DNA of 64,000 nucleotides from Dyella halodurans (lineage in GTDB: Bacteria > Pseudomonadota > Gammaproteobacteria > Xanthomonadales > Rhodanobacteraceae), in NCBI RefSeq assembly GCF_026283925.1, contig NZ_JAPDPF010000005.1, positions 310,001 through 374,000 on the forward strand, in the 5' to 3' direction. A program made the position numbers and the translations under genes. Below the pieces are notes generated by a model that saw only the letters and a program-made list of their open reading frames with translations, made no database searches and was not told the origin of the DNA. This document shows positions 55,280 through 64,000 of the stretch, piece after piece (positions within the stretch are counted from its first letter, which is position 1; every line of letters begins with the position of its first letter).

Positions 55280-57175
55280 TTACAGCTGCGCGCCGACCGC
55301 ATCGGTGGGCGCGCCCGGCATGCCGGATTCGACCTCGCCGACATCGACGGTCTGCCGCTCGTCCTTCGGCAGCATCGGGCCCAGCTTGCCCATGAAGCGC
55401 AGGAGGGCGACGTGTGCCATGTCCTCGTCAGCCGCCTTGCTGTCACCCTCGCGTTCCTGCGGCACCGCGCCTGGAGCTTGCGTCAGCGTCGCCAGCGGCG
55501 GGGCGATGACCTGGGTAAGCGCGAAGTAGGCATCGTCACGGATACCCGCCTGGTCCAGCAGCCTCCCGGGCAGCATCCACGCCGCCAGCGCCTGCTGCTT
55601 CGCCGGATTCGGATGGCGCGGGTTGACGAGTAGCCAGGTGCTGGCCTGGCTCAGCATGTCCTGGCCATCGACGAAGCCGGTGGCGTGGTACGTGTCGGTG
55701 AGCGCGGGCAGGTGGTCGCCATAGAACAACAGCAAGGTGGGGCGTTCGCGCGCGGCGAGCTGGTCGGCCAGTCGGCCCAGCTCGCGGTCGGCATGCTGCA
55801 GGTGATACAGGTAGTTTTGCAGCTCCCGCTTGTTCGTGCCGGTGACGCCGGCTGGTACGGCAATGGCGTCGCGCGCGGCGACGTCCGTGGGCGTGATGTC
55901 GTAAGGCCCGTGCGCCTCGATGCTGATGGCGAACAGGAACTGCGGCGGCCCGACGTCCTTGAGCTGGGCCATGATCGCGTCGGACATGGCGCTGTCGGCC
56001 ATGTACTGGCCGTCCGTGGCGGCCTCGGCGGGAAACGCCTCACCCGATTCGAAACGGTCGAAGCCGATGGCGCGGAATGCCGTGCGGCGATTCCAGAAGC
56101 CCGGATCATTGCCATGCAAGGCGATCGTTTCGTAGCCGTGGGCGCGCAACGTGCGCACCATGCTCGGCACGACCTTGTTGTTCATCTGCAGATAGGGAAA
56201 TTGCAGATCGTCGAAGTAGCGCAACGAGAGCCCGGTCAGTACTTCGAACTCGGTGCGAATGGTGCCGCCACCAAAGGTGGGAACATGCAGGGGGCCGCTC
56301 TCACCCTGCGCGGCGAGCCGCCGCAGATTGGGTATGAGGTCGGCGTGCTCATAACCCTTCATGATGGAAGGATCGAAGAACGACTCGCTTTGCACGACGA
56401 CGATATCCGGCGTTTCCCCCAGCTGTTGCGATGCCGGCTGCAGGCGTGCGCGCAAGGCGACATCGGAACCCTGGATCAGCCGCTGCGCGGCCGTCGCGTC
56501 GGCATGCCTGCGGGCATGGCCCTGCTGTAGGTGAAACATCAGCAAGGAGCTGATCAGGCCGGAATGCTCGGCGGTCGCCGCAGCCGACCACGGTTCCAGC
56601 CATAGGTGGCCGCCGCCATAGATCTTCTGCCAGCCCGGCATGCCGGCGAACAAGGTGGCCAGCAAGGCAAGCAAGCCCAGGCCCGACAGCAGCCGCTTGC
56701 CACGTGTGTGCCGCGCGAACAGCGGCGGCTCGATACGCCAGGCGATCACCATCACGATGAGCGCGCCAAGCACGCCCAGATAAGGCCAGGGAGTGGCGGG
56801 CAGGTAGCTGCCCAGCAAGGCCAGCCCGCCACGGCGCAACTGGCCGACCATGTGGAAGTCGGCCGGCATCAGCGGCGTGCTCAGGTGGATCACCTTCAGG
56901 CGGTTGATGCCGTAGACCAGCATCTGCAGCACGAAGGCGAGGCCGAACGACAGCAGCGCGCGTCGACTGAGCACCAGCAAAAACGCCGCCAGCAGCAGGC
57001 CGGGCAGCGCGTTGGCGAGCAGGAAGTTGGGTTGGTCCAGCGCTTGCGCAGGGCTCACCCCCACGCCGCCGTCCACGAGGCCGGTCAACAGCGTGAACAC
57101 CAAGGCCAGCACGGCTGGCACGGCCAGGCGAACACAAAGGGAGCGCGCACCGGGCGCGGGCGGAGTCGCTGACAT
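55280..57175 (-). CDS. LtaS-type sulfatase / phosphoglycerol transferase
   Basis: 631 residues from MSATPPAPGARSLCVRLAV. Five to six N-terminal membrane helices, then an extracytoplasmic sulfatase-fold domain: IVVVQSESFFDP, the active-site Thr region FGGGTIRTEFEVLTGLS, ALHGNDPGFWNRR, and FYGDHLPAL metal site. LTA-synthase-like proteins of Gram-negatives transfer phosphoglycerol or phosphoethanolamine to periplasmic glycans. The exact substrate is unknown. It is divergent from glnE with a 207-base gap. Confidence 0.9.
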   Translation of the reverse strand: MSATPPAPGARSLCVRLAVPAVLALVFTLLTGLVDGGVGVSPAQALDQPNFLLANALPGLLLAAFLLVLSRRALLSFGLAFVLQMLVYGINRLKVIHLSTPLMPADFHMVGQLRRGGLALLGSYLPATPWPYLGVLGALIVMVIAWRIEPPLFARHTRGKRLLSGLGLLALLATLFAGMPGWQKIYGGGHLWLEPWSAAATAEHSGLISSLLMFHLQQGHARRHADATAAQRLIQGSDVALRARLQPASQQLGETPDIVVVQSESFFDPSIMKGYEHADLIPNLRRLAAQGESGPLHVPTFGGGTIRTEFEVLTGLSLRYFDDLQFPYLQMNNKVVPSMVRTLRAHGYETIALHGNDPGFWNRRTAFRAIGFDRFESGEAFPAEAATDGQYMADSAMSDAIMAQLKDVGPPQFLFAISIEAHGPYDITPTDVAARDAIAVPAGVTGTNKRELQNYLYHLQHADRELGRLADQLAARERPTLLLFYGDHLPALTDTYHATGFVDGQDMLSQASTWLLVNPRHPNPAKQQALAAWMLPGRLLDQAGIRDDAYFALTQVIAPPLATLTQAPGAVPQEREGDSKAADEDMAHVALLRFMGKLGPMLPKDERQTVDVGEVESGMPGAPTDAVGAQL

Positions 57176-57382
57176 GGTCACGGCGTCCTGCTGATGGCTG
57201 TCATGGCTCGGACATCGCAATGTAACGACCTGGATATGAACGAATCATGCAGCGCGGTGGGCCGGCTGCTTGCGTAGGAATCGGCGCACAGAGCCAAGGG
57301 GTGACGGTGGGTGTCGCCCGACGCGGGCGGCCCGCTTGCCGGGGTGTCGGCAGCCAGCGCGCTACTACGGCACAATGCGCCG

Positions 57383-60223
57383 ATGCCTGCCCTGGAATCT
57401 CCCGCGCTACGAGCGCTGATCGACGATCGCTACGCTGAACTGGCTGCCCGTTGCCGCACCATGGGCGTGCCATTGCACGATGACGCCGGTGTCGCCGAGC
57501 GCATCCGGCGAACCCTGCTGGCCAGCGATTTTGCCTTCGATACCTGGTTCCGTCAGCCGCAACTGCTGGCGCCGCAAGGCCTGGAGCGACTGCGCGCGGG
57601 CAGTGACGCGAGCGCGCGCATCGACGCCCTGAAGCTGACTGAGGATGAGGCGACCTGCCTCATGGAGCTGCGGCGTTTTCGCCATGCGGAGGCGTTGCGG
57701 CTGGTGTTTCGCGACGTCAATGGCCTGGACGAACTGCCCGAGACGCTGTCCGCCACCAGCGTGCTGTATGAAGTCCTGCTGGGTGCCTCGCTCAGTTGGT
57801 CGGAACGCGCCATGGCCGCGCGCTATGGCCATAGCCGTAGTCACGATGGCGTGCTGCAGCGCATGGTCGTGGTCGGCTTCGGCAAGCTCGGTGGCAGTGA
57901 GCTGAACTTCTCGTCCGATATCGACCTGGTATTGGCCTATCCGCATGGCGGGCAGAGCGACGGTGCGCGCTCGCTCGACAATAGCGAGTACTTCGTGCGG
58001 CTGGCGCGTCAGCTTGTGCGCCTGCTCAACGAACCGACCATGGATGGCATCTGCGCCCGCGTGGATCTGCGCCTGCGACCCTTCGGCAATGCCGGGCGCC
58101 TGGCGCTGCCCTTCTCGGCCATGGAGCAGTATTACCAGAGCGAGGGGCGCGACTGGGAGCGCTATGCCTGGATCAAGGCGCGCCCAGTGGCGGGCGATCG
58201 CCATGGCGGCAAGCAGCTGCAGGAGCTGCTGCGGCCGTTCGTCTATCGCCGCTATCTCGACTACACCGCGTTCGCCGGCCTGCGCGAGATGAAGGCGCTG
58301 ATCGACGCCGAGGTGGCGCGCAAGGATCTCGCCGACAATCTCAAGCTGGGGCCGGGAGGCATCCGCGAAATCGAGTTCGTCGTGCAACTGGTGCAGCTGA
58401 TTCGCGGTGGCCGCGAGCCCAGCCTGCGCGTGCGCGGCCTGCTGCCCGCGCTCGCTGCTTGTGAGGCGCGCGGCCACATCAGCATGGCGCAGGCGCGCGC
58501 ATTGCGCGAGGCGTACATCTTCCTGCGCCGCGTGGAAAATCGCGTGCAGATGTTGCGTGATGCACAGACGCACGATATTCCCGAGGACGCGTTGAGCCGC
58601 GAGCGCATCGCGCTGGGACTCGGTCATGCCAGCTGGGAAGAACTGGAGCTGCAGCTGGCCCAGCATCGCGCCCATGTCAGCGAGGAGTTCGCCGAAGCGC
58701 TGATGCCCCAAGGCGGTCGCACGGCCAGCGCGCCGGTGGCAGATGTCGCCCTGTGGCAGCAGGCCTGTGCGGAGACGCTCAATGCCGGTGCCATGGAGGC
58801 CTCGGGTTTCACGCCCGGCACCGAGGTGGCCGAAGCCGTGCAAAAGCTGTCGCAGGCGGCCTCGGTGCGCGCCATGTCGCAACGTTCGCGCGAGCAGCTC
58901 GACCGCCTCATGCCGCAGTTGCTGGCCGTCGCGCGCGACAGCGCCGCGCCGGCAGCTTGTCTGCTGCGCTTGTGCCGCCTGGTGCAGGCGGTGGCGCGTC
59001 GTTCGTCCTACCTGGCCTTGCTGGAGGAACAGCCTGCGGCGCGCCTGCGACTCGCCCGCTTGTTCGCCGAGAGCGCTTTTCTTGCCGAGCGCGTGATTGC
59101 CCAGCCATTGCTGCTGGACGATGTGCTCGACCCGCGCATCGATCAGCTGCCGCTCAAACGCGCGGATATCGGCGCCGAAATCAGCCGCGTGCTCGCCACC
59201 CTGGACGAGCGCGAGGCCGAAGCGGAACTTGAGCGTCTCAACGAATTCAAGGCGAGTGTCGCGTTTCGCCTCGGCCTGGCCTTCAACGACGGACGCGCCG
59301 ATGCCGTGGCCACGGCGCGCCGCCTGGCGGTGCTGGCCGAGTCGATCGTGCTGGCGGTGACCGCGCTGGCCGAGCGCGAGCTGGTCGCGCAGCATGGCCG
59401 CTTGGCCGGCGCGGGGACCGGTTTCGCCGTGCTCGGCTACGGCAGCCTGGGCGGCGAGGAACTCGGCTTTGCGTCCGACCTGGATCTGGTATTCGTCTAC
59501 GACGGCAAGCGCGCGCACCTGATGAGCGACGGCGCGCGACCGCTGGAAGGCTCGCGTTGGTACCAGCGGCTGGCGCAGAGAGTGATGAACTGGCTCACCG
59601 TACTCACGCGCGCGGGGCGTCTGTATGAAGTGGACACGCGCCTGCGTCCGGACGGCTCCAAAGGCTTGCTGGTAAGCAGCCTGGAGTCGTTCACCGGCTA
59701 CCAGAAGAGTCGCGCGTGGACATGGGAGCACCAGGCCCTGCTGCGGGCGCGGCCGGTGGCGGGAGATGCCGCCCTGCACGCCGAGCTGGCGGCCGTGCGG
59801 CGCGACGTACTGGCGGCACCGCGCGATCGTGCCGCGGTGTTGCAGGAGGTCAGCAGCATGCGCCAGCGCTGGCGCGCCGAGCGCGATCGCTCCGATGCCG
59901 CGCAGCTGGATCTCAAGCAGGGGCCGGGCGGTCTGCTCGATATCGAGTTCGCCTTGCAAGGCCTGGTGCTGGCGCATGCGGCCGAACAGCCGGCCCTGCT
60001 CAACATCACCGCCAATGCGGGCCTGATCGAGGCATGCCGCCAGGCGGGCCTGCTCGACGGTCGCCAGGCGGCCATGTTCGCCGAAGCCCATGCCGAGCTG
60101 CTGCATCGCGCGCTTGCCTGCACGCTCGACCTGCGCTCGCGCATTGCGCCGCGCGACGCCGAGCTGGATCGACTGTGCAGCGGGGTAACCGCGATCACGC
60201 TGGAACTGGGTTTCGCGTTCTGA
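57383..60223 (+). CDS. glnE: Bifunctional glutamine synthetase adenylyltransferase/deadenylyltransferase
   Basis: 946 residues from MPALESPALRALIDDRYAEL. Two nucleotidyltransferase active sites, GKLGGSELNFSSDIDLVLAY and GSLGGEELGFASDLDLVFVY, each with a GS...DxD pattern, plus the GlnE linker regions. It adds and removes AMP on glutamine synthetase under control of PII and glutamine. Length fits the family (E. coli 946). The stop lies 12 bases from the convergent ELM1-like gene. Confidence 0.97.
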   Translation: MPALESPALRALIDDRYAELAARCRTMGVPLHDDAGVAERIRRTLLASDFAFDTWFRQPQLLAPQGLERLRAGSDASARIDALKLTEDEATCLMELRRFRHAEALRLVFRDVNGLDELPETLSATSVLYEVLLGASLSWSERAMAARYGHSRSHDGVLQRMVVVGFGKLGGSELNFSSDIDLVLAYPHGGQSDGARSLDNSEYFVRLARQLVRLLNEPTMDGICARVDLRLRPFGNAGRLALPFSAMEQYYQSEGRDWERYAWIKARPVAGDRHGGKQLQELLRPFVYRRYLDYTAFAGLREMKALIDAEVARKDLADNLKLGPGGIREIEFVVQLVQLIRGGREPSLRVRGLLPALAACEARGHISMAQARALREAYIFLRRVENRVQMLRDAQTHDIPEDALSRERIALGLGHASWEELELQLAQHRAHVSEEFAEALMPQGGRTASAPVADVALWQQACAETLNAGAMEASGFTPGTEVAEAVQKLSQAASVRAMSQRSREQLDRLMPQLLAVARDSAAPAACLLRLCRLVQAVARRSSYLALLEEQPAARLRLARLFAESAFLAERVIAQPLLLDDVLDPRIDQLPLKRADIGAEISRVLATLDEREAEAELERLNEFKASVAFRLGLAFNDGRADAVATARRLAVLAESIVLAVTALAERELVAQHGRLAGAGTGFAVLGYGSLGGEELGFASDLDLVFVYDGKRAHLMSDGARPLEGSRWYQRLAQRVMNWLTVLTRAGRLYEVDTRLRPDGSKGLLVSSLESFTGYQKSRAWTWEHQALLRARPVAGDAALHAELAAVRRDVLAAPRDRAAVLQEVSSMRQRWRAERDRSDAAQLDLKQGPGGLLDIEFALQGLVLAHAAEQPALLNITANAGLIEACRQAGLLDGRQAAMFAEAHAELLHRALACTLDLRSRIAPRDAELDRLCSGVTAITLELGFAF

Positions 60224-60235
60224 CCGCGCCAGCCC

Positions 60236-61222
60236 TCACGGCGTTGGCGATGGCAGCTGGTGCGCCGCGATGCGCTGGCACAGGGTGGCGGCTATGGCCC
60301 CGGTTTCGCGCAGGGGTTGTGGCGGCGGTGCGGCCACGTCATCGAGCCCATGCAGGCGCCCAGCTGCGCGCAGTGCACGGTGGAAACGTTCGATTTTTGC
60401 CGGTAGCGGTGACCTGACCAGGGTATGCACGGCGCAGCCGACGGCGCAGGCTTCGGACAGCATGTTGACCGAATCGGGCGTGACCACGAGGCGATCGGCC
60501 CAGCCGAGCACGCCCGGATAGGGGTTGCCGCCATCGTCCGGGCCGGTCCAGGTCAGGCCAGGCACGCTGGCGAGGCGATCGCGCATCACCTCGCCCAGCG
60601 CCGATGGCGTGCGCCGTGACGCCAGCACCAGCAGGCTGCCGCCTTCGACGCGCTGGCGCGCCAGCAGTTTCGCCATCAGTTCCTCGACGTAGCCAGCATC
60701 CAGTGCGATGCCCTTGCGGGGCCCGCCCAGCAAGACGCCGACACGCGGGCGTGGCAGATCGACGAAGGCGGGATTGGCCTCGCGACCGTCTTCGAGCCAG
60801 CCGTCGTCGACCGGGTTGAGCGATCCCAACGGACGCAGCACATTCGGCCCTGCCAGTCCGTCGTGTTGCGGGGCAATGACGGTGTCCCAGTGCGACGCAT
60901 CCATGCGCGGGTCCAGGATCTGCACCGTGTAGCAGTGACCTTGGCTCAGCGGTCGCAGCAGGCGGGTATACAGTGCCGATATTCGCCCGCAGCCGATGGC
61001 GACGGTGGGCCAGGGCGGGGCAAACTGCCGCCGCTGGGTGTCGGAGAGCGCGATGCTTGCGCCCAGGCCGAGGCGGGGAGCCAGCCAGGACCACGGCGCG
61101 CGTGGTTCGAGCTGCAGGTGGCGTACGGGCATGCCGAGCAAGTTGGCCAATGCCAGGGCCTGCCGCTGGTTTCCGCTGGCGCTGTCGGTGATCACCCAGC
61201 AGTCGCCGTACTGCTTCACCAT
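60236..61222 (-). CDS. ELM1/DUF1022-family protein
   Basis: 328 residues: [37 protein letters not shown], and [15 protein letters not shown], matching memory of the mitochondrial fission ELM1-like family that has a glycosyltransferase-B-like fold and unknown role in bacteria. No signal peptide. It is divergent from the nitroreductase and convergent with glnE. Confidence 0.85.
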   Translation of the reverse strand: MVKQYGDCWVITDSASGNQRQALALANLLGMPVRHLQLEPRAPWSWLAPRLGLGASIALSDTQRRQFAPPWPTVAIGCGRISALYTRLLRPLSQGHCYTVQILDPRMDASHWDTVIAPQHDGLAGPNVLRPLGSLNPVDDGWLEDGREANPAFVDLPRPRVGVLLGGPRKGIALDAGYVEELMAKLLARQRVEGGSLLVLASRRTPSALGEVMRDRLASVPGLTWTGPDDGGNPYPGVLGWADRLVVTPDSVNMLSEACAVGCAVHTLVRSPLPAKIERFHRALRAAGRLHGLDDVAAPPPQPLRETGAIAATLCQRIAAHQLPSPTP

Positions 61223-61357
61223 GCACGTCGCGCCCAGGGCATTGTTTCTCGAAACAGCACAGTACGTTCCATTCGCCGGGGTCCTGTTTACTCGCGCCCG
61301 CCCTTACACTGTGCGCAGTTGCGCCAAGTAGGGCGTGCCACGATCACAAGGATACCC

Positions 61358-61951
61358 ATGAGCGAGATGCTTTCCGAGGCCGCCCTCGACCAGTTGTTCC
61401 GCAGTGCCCGGACCTTCAATGCCTGGCTGCCGAAAGACGTCAGCGACGCGCAACTGCACGCGCTGTATGAGCTCGCCAAGTTCGGGCCGACCAGCGCGAA
61501 TTCTTCGCCCATGCGGCTGATCTTCATGAAGTCGAAGGAAGCGAAGGAAAAGCTCTCGCCGTTCCTGTCCGAAGGCAATCGGGCCAAGACCATGGCGGCG
61601 CCGGTCACCGCCATCGTCGCCACCGACCACGCGTTCTACGAAAAGCTGCCGCAATTGTTTCCGCATGCCGACGCACGCAGCTGGTTCGTCGACAACCAGC
61701 CGCTGATCGACGTCACCGCGTTCCGCAACGGTACCCTGCAAGGCGCCTACGTGATCATTGCCGCGCGCGCGCTCGGCCTCGATTGTGGCCCGATGTCCGG
61801 CTTCGATGCCGCCGGCGTGGACGCGGCGTTCTTCGCGGGCACCACGATCCGCGCCAATTTCCTGATCAACATCGGCTATGGCGATGCCAGCCGAGACCTG
61901 TTTCCGCGCAGTCCTCGACTTTCGTTCGACGAAGCCTGCCGGATCGTCTGA
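61358..61951 (+). CDS. RutE/HadB-type nitroreductase
   Basis: 197 residues from [28 protein letters not shown] lies 5 bases upstream. FMN-binding pattern: [27 protein letters not shown], and [16 protein letters not shown]. Relatives act as malonic semialdehyde reductases. No rut genes lie nearby, so the substrate is uncertain. The next gene is yceI-like, 58 bases downstream. Confidence 0.9.
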   Translation: MSEMLSEAALDQLFRSARTFNAWLPKDVSDAQLHALYELAKFGPTSANSSPMRLIFMKSKEAKEKLSPFLSEGNRAKTMAAPVTAIVATDHAFYEKLPQLFPHADARSWFVDNQPLIDVTAFRNGTLQGAYVIIAARALGLDCGPMSGFDAAGVDAAFFAGTTIRANFLINIGYGDASRDLFPRSPRLSFDEACRIV

Positions 61952-62009
61952 GTACCGCGTACTCGCAGTCGATGAAGTGCATTCCCCAACCCCTTTGGAG
62001 ATCAGATTC

Positions 62010-62603
62010 ATGCGTGCATTCCGTTATCTCGTTCTAGCTGGCCTGCTCGGCGCAGCCGTCACCGCCCAGGCCGCCCCGGTGACCTACCAGATGGACCCGC
62101 ACCACACCCAGGTGCTGTTCAGCTGGAACCACTTCGGCTTCTCCAACCCGACCGCTGCCCTTGGTCTGGGCAACGGCACGATCGTGTTCGACGAAAAGGA
62201 TCCGGCCAAGTCGTCGGTGGACGTGACCTTGCCGCTGGCCAATCTCGATACGCACGTCAGTGCGCTGGACGAGCACCTGAAGAAGCCGGATTTCTTCGAC
62301 GCCGACAAGTTTGCCGTCATCACCTTCAAGAGCACCAAGGTGGAGCCGGCGGGCGCTAACAAGTACAAAGTCACCGGCGACCTGACCGTTCATGGCGTGA
62401 CCAAGCCGGTGGTGCTCGACGCCACGCTCAACAAGAGCGGCATGCATCCGATGATGAAGGTGCAGACGGTGGGCTTCGACGCCACCGCCACCCTGAAGCG
62501 TTCGGATTTCGGCGTGGGCGCCTATGTGCCGAACGTCAGCGACGAGATCCAGGTGCGCATCACCACCGAGGCTTCGGTGCCGAAGGCCGTCGCCGCAAAG
62601 TAA
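62010..62603 (+). CDS. YceI-family periplasmic protein
   Basis: 197 residues with signal peptide MRAFRYLVLAGLLGAAVTAQA. Lipocalin-like YceI fold that binds polyisoprenoids: APVTYQMDPHHTQVLFSWNH, HLKKPDFFDADKF, VTGDLTVHGVTKPVVLDATL. GGAG lies 9 bases before the ATG. A terminator follows. Confidence 0.95.
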   Translation: MRAFRYLVLAGLLGAAVTAQAAPVTYQMDPHHTQVLFSWNHFGFSNPTAALGLGNGTIVFDEKDPAKSSVDVTLPLANLDTHVSALDEHLKKPDFFDADKFAVITFKSTKVEPAGANKYKVTGDLTVHGVTKPVVLDATLNKSGMHPMMKVQTVGFDATATLKRSDFGVGAYVPNVSDEIQVRITTEASVPKAVAAK

Positions 62604-62619
62604 GCGCTGCCGCGGACGC

Positions 62620-62651
62620 AAAGCCCGCGCCAGGGACGGCGCGGGCTTTTT
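62620..62651 (+). terminator. Rho-independent terminator after yceI
   Basis: AAAGCCCGCGCC (62620-62631), 6-base loop, GGCGCGGGCTTT, then TTT. Strong GC stem and T-run. Confidence 0.92.
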
Positions 62652-62668
62652 GGTGGGCGCTGCGCCGA

Positions 62669-63847
62669 TCAGTTCGCCGTCGTGCCTGCGTTCTTGAGCG
62701 ATTCGAGCTTGCCCAGATCGACCCCGTTCACCACCTGCTTCAGCTGGTCGATGCTCTCCGCATTGCCGCTGGCCTTGACCGCGAAACGCTGGGCCACGAT
62801 GACGCCATATTCGCCGCTGTGGGTGTCGTTGTTCCAGGCCTCGTGGATCAGGCGTCCCTGGCTGGTATAGGTCTTCTCGTAGCCGTGCTCGGTCTGCTGC
62901 TCGGAGTCCGGCGCCAGCGCGCTGGCGGCGGCCATCATGCCCCGCATGCTGCCGGTATCGCCCACTTCCAGGCGCACGTTGTGGCCATGGTCGTCGCTGT
63001 AGTTGGCACGGGCCGAGGTGAGCTGCATGCCCACCGTGCTGTTGCGCTCGGCGGACAGGTCTTGCCGCTTCATGCCGGCGAGCGTATCGGGCAGGAAGGT
63101 CTTGATGGTATCGGTCGGCAATGACTGCACGTGGTTGTCGACGGGCTTCTGCACGGCCTCGAGGGCCTTGCTGGCCTGAGCGGCCGTCGTGCTGCTTGCC
63201 TCGGTCGCGGCGTGGCGGGAATCGCCACCGAGTTGCATGCTGCCCATCCTGGCGCCGGTAAGCGCCGCGGTTCCAATCAAGGCCGCCACGATCAAGCTGA
63301 CGATCCAGATCAGCACGATGGTGATGATGACCGTGACGGCGGTATAGCCAGCCGCCTTGTCTGCAGGGCAGCGCATGGTATGCGGCAAGCCCAGGTAGAG
63401 CAGGTAAATGCCATAGATCAGGCTTGCCAGCGCGACCAGCCAGCCCAGCCACGGAATGATCACCGCGATGCCGCCGACCCAGCCGGCCGTCCACGCATAG
63501 GCCACCGTCTTCAGGGCCTGCACCGGATCTTTCTGGCCGCCAAACATGGGTGCCATGGCATCGACGAGCAGGGCGACTAAATAGGTCACCGCCAGGCTCA
63601 ACAGGTAGTACACGACCATGCCAAGCAGGCCGATGCCCACCGGCGTACGCAGATGCATGCCCCAGCCGCCGTAGCCGATCAGGCTGTGGCGGATGAAGTG
63701 GGCGATCACCGGGAGCGCCGCCACGATCAGGATGTAGTTGCGATAGAGGCCATGCACCGTGGCCGGCTCGCCGGCAATCACCGGCCATTCGGTTTGCGGC
63801 GTGGTCAGGATGGCTTTGATCCGGGCGAGCAGGTTTCCGAGGTCCAT
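62669..63847 (-). CDS. Yip1-domain membrane protein with extra C-terminal domain
   Basis: 392 residues. The N-terminal 200 residues form a Yip1-like domain with five helices (RIKAILTTPQTEWPVIAGEP opening, then IVAALPVIAHF, GMVVYYLLSLAVTYLVALLVDAM, GWVGGIAVIIPWLGWLVALASLIYGIYLLY, VTVIITIVLIWIVSLIVAALI). The remaining 190 residues (from about GGDSRHAATEASS) are soluble, of unknown fold. Unknown function; it has a partial neighbour upstream on the same strand. Confidence 0.82.
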   Translation of the reverse strand: MDLGNLLARIKAILTTPQTEWPVIAGEPATVHGLYRNYILIVAALPVIAHFIRHSLIGYGGWGMHLRTPVGIGLLGMVVYYLLSLAVTYLVALLVDAMAPMFGGQKDPVQALKTVAYAWTAGWVGGIAVIIPWLGWLVALASLIYGIYLLYLGLPHTMRCPADKAAGYTAVTVIITIVLIWIVSLIVAALIGTAALTGARMGSMQLGGDSRHAATEASSTTAAQASKALEAVQKPVDNHVQSLPTDTIKTFLPDTLAGMKRQDLSAERNSTVGMQLTSARANYSDDHGHNVRLEVGDTGSMRGMMAAASALAPDSEQQTEHGYEKTYTSQGRLIHEAWNNDTHSGEYGVIVAQRFAVKASGNAESIDQLKQVVNGVDLGKLESLKNAGTTAN

Positions 63848-63862
63848 GACTATCCTTCCTGA

Positions 63863-64000
63863 CTAGGCGGTCGATGGGCGGTGCCCCGAATGGGTCATCG
63901 GCGGGTGGATGGAAACATCAGCCGAAGCGACCGGCCCGGCCGCTGGGCGCAGCTGGGTTTCTGCTGCCTCTGCACAGGCCGGACAGCGCTCCGCTGGATT
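63863..64000 (-). CDS. Partial CDS, C-terminal end with CxxC motif
   Basis: A frame enters from the right edge and stops at 63863-63865. The visible 45 residues include AERCPACAEAAETQLRP, with a CPAC pair as in zinc-binding ends, and finish HSGHRPSTA. It ends 15 bases before the start of the Yip1-domain gene, so it may share its operon. The 5' part is outside the window and no family is assigned. Confidence 0.4.
   Translation of the reverse strand, partial: NPAERCPACAEAAETQLRPAAGPVASADVSIHPPMTHSGHRPSTA

Noticed and set aside
57407..60106. An 899-codon open frame antisense to glnE
   Set aside because: Shadow of glnE codon usage; Gln/His/Arg-rich product, no motif, no ribosome-binding site.

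Overview
The window is a high-GC gammaproteobacterial chromosome segment. Gene content and order (accB-accC-prmA-fis-purH, polA next to a C-rich small RNA, a LacI-controlled alpha-glucan locus with a TIGR01782-type TonB receptor, mocR- and marR-type regulators) point to the Xanthomonadales, most likely the Rhodanobacteraceae (Dyella, Rhodanobacter, Luteibacter, Frateuria). This placement is inferred from protein sequence and gene order. No rRNA, tRNA, CRISPR array, prophage or transposase gene was seen.

Layout. 1-3.6 kb: start of uvrD (cut by the window edge), a membrane-anchored serine hydrolase and a small membrane protein. 3.7-19.5 kb: an alpha-glucan utilisation locus. A cytoplasmic GH13 alpha-glucosidase is divergent from a run of six genes: TonB-dependent receptor, secreted GH13, secreted GH31, six-hairpin glycosidase, MFS sugar porter and a second secreted GH13. 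A convergent LacI regulator follows. Four of the junctions between the enzyme and transporter genes overlap or are only 4 bases apart. Two copies of one 14-bp operator-like palindrome sit 226 bp apart in the divergent promoter region. The expected flow is outer-membrane import, periplasmic cleavage, inner-membrane symport and cytoplasmic hydrolysis.

19.5-31 kb: a candidate sX13-like small RNA, polA (with a REP-type inverted repeat inside its reading frame), a DUF2782 protein, an EamA transporter, a GST, a LysR/bile-acid-symporter pair, a 900-bp stretch made almost wholly of hairpins, purH, fis and a zinc-ribbon/DUF3426 protein. 31-39.5 kb, all leftward: prmA, a small unknown gene, accC, accB, aroQ, a TlpA-like thioredoxin, dsbD with two N-terminal alpha domains, a DMT transporter and a GST. 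39.6-46 kb: MocR, TetR with an Lnt-like protein, an FxLYD-like protein, MarR and an S41 peptidase.

46-50.5 kb: cutA and a class II aldolase, then groES-groEL with a CIRCE operator and an AU-rich hairpin over the groEL ribosome-binding site. 49.4-54.7 kb: a DUF535 gene overlapping a FecI/FecR/STN-TonB receptor module. 54.7-64 kb: a small Ala/Thr-rich secreted protein, an LtaS-type sulfatase, glnE, an ELM1-like protein, a nitroreductase, YceI, a Yip1 protein and the end of one further gene.

The most unusual content is non-coding or repeat-derived: a REP element read as protein in polA, a dispersed repeat shared by the GH31 gene and the end of prmA, a hairpin-only composite element with perfect 22-bp outer inverted repeats, the C-rich small RNA, and the possible thermosensor in front of groEL.
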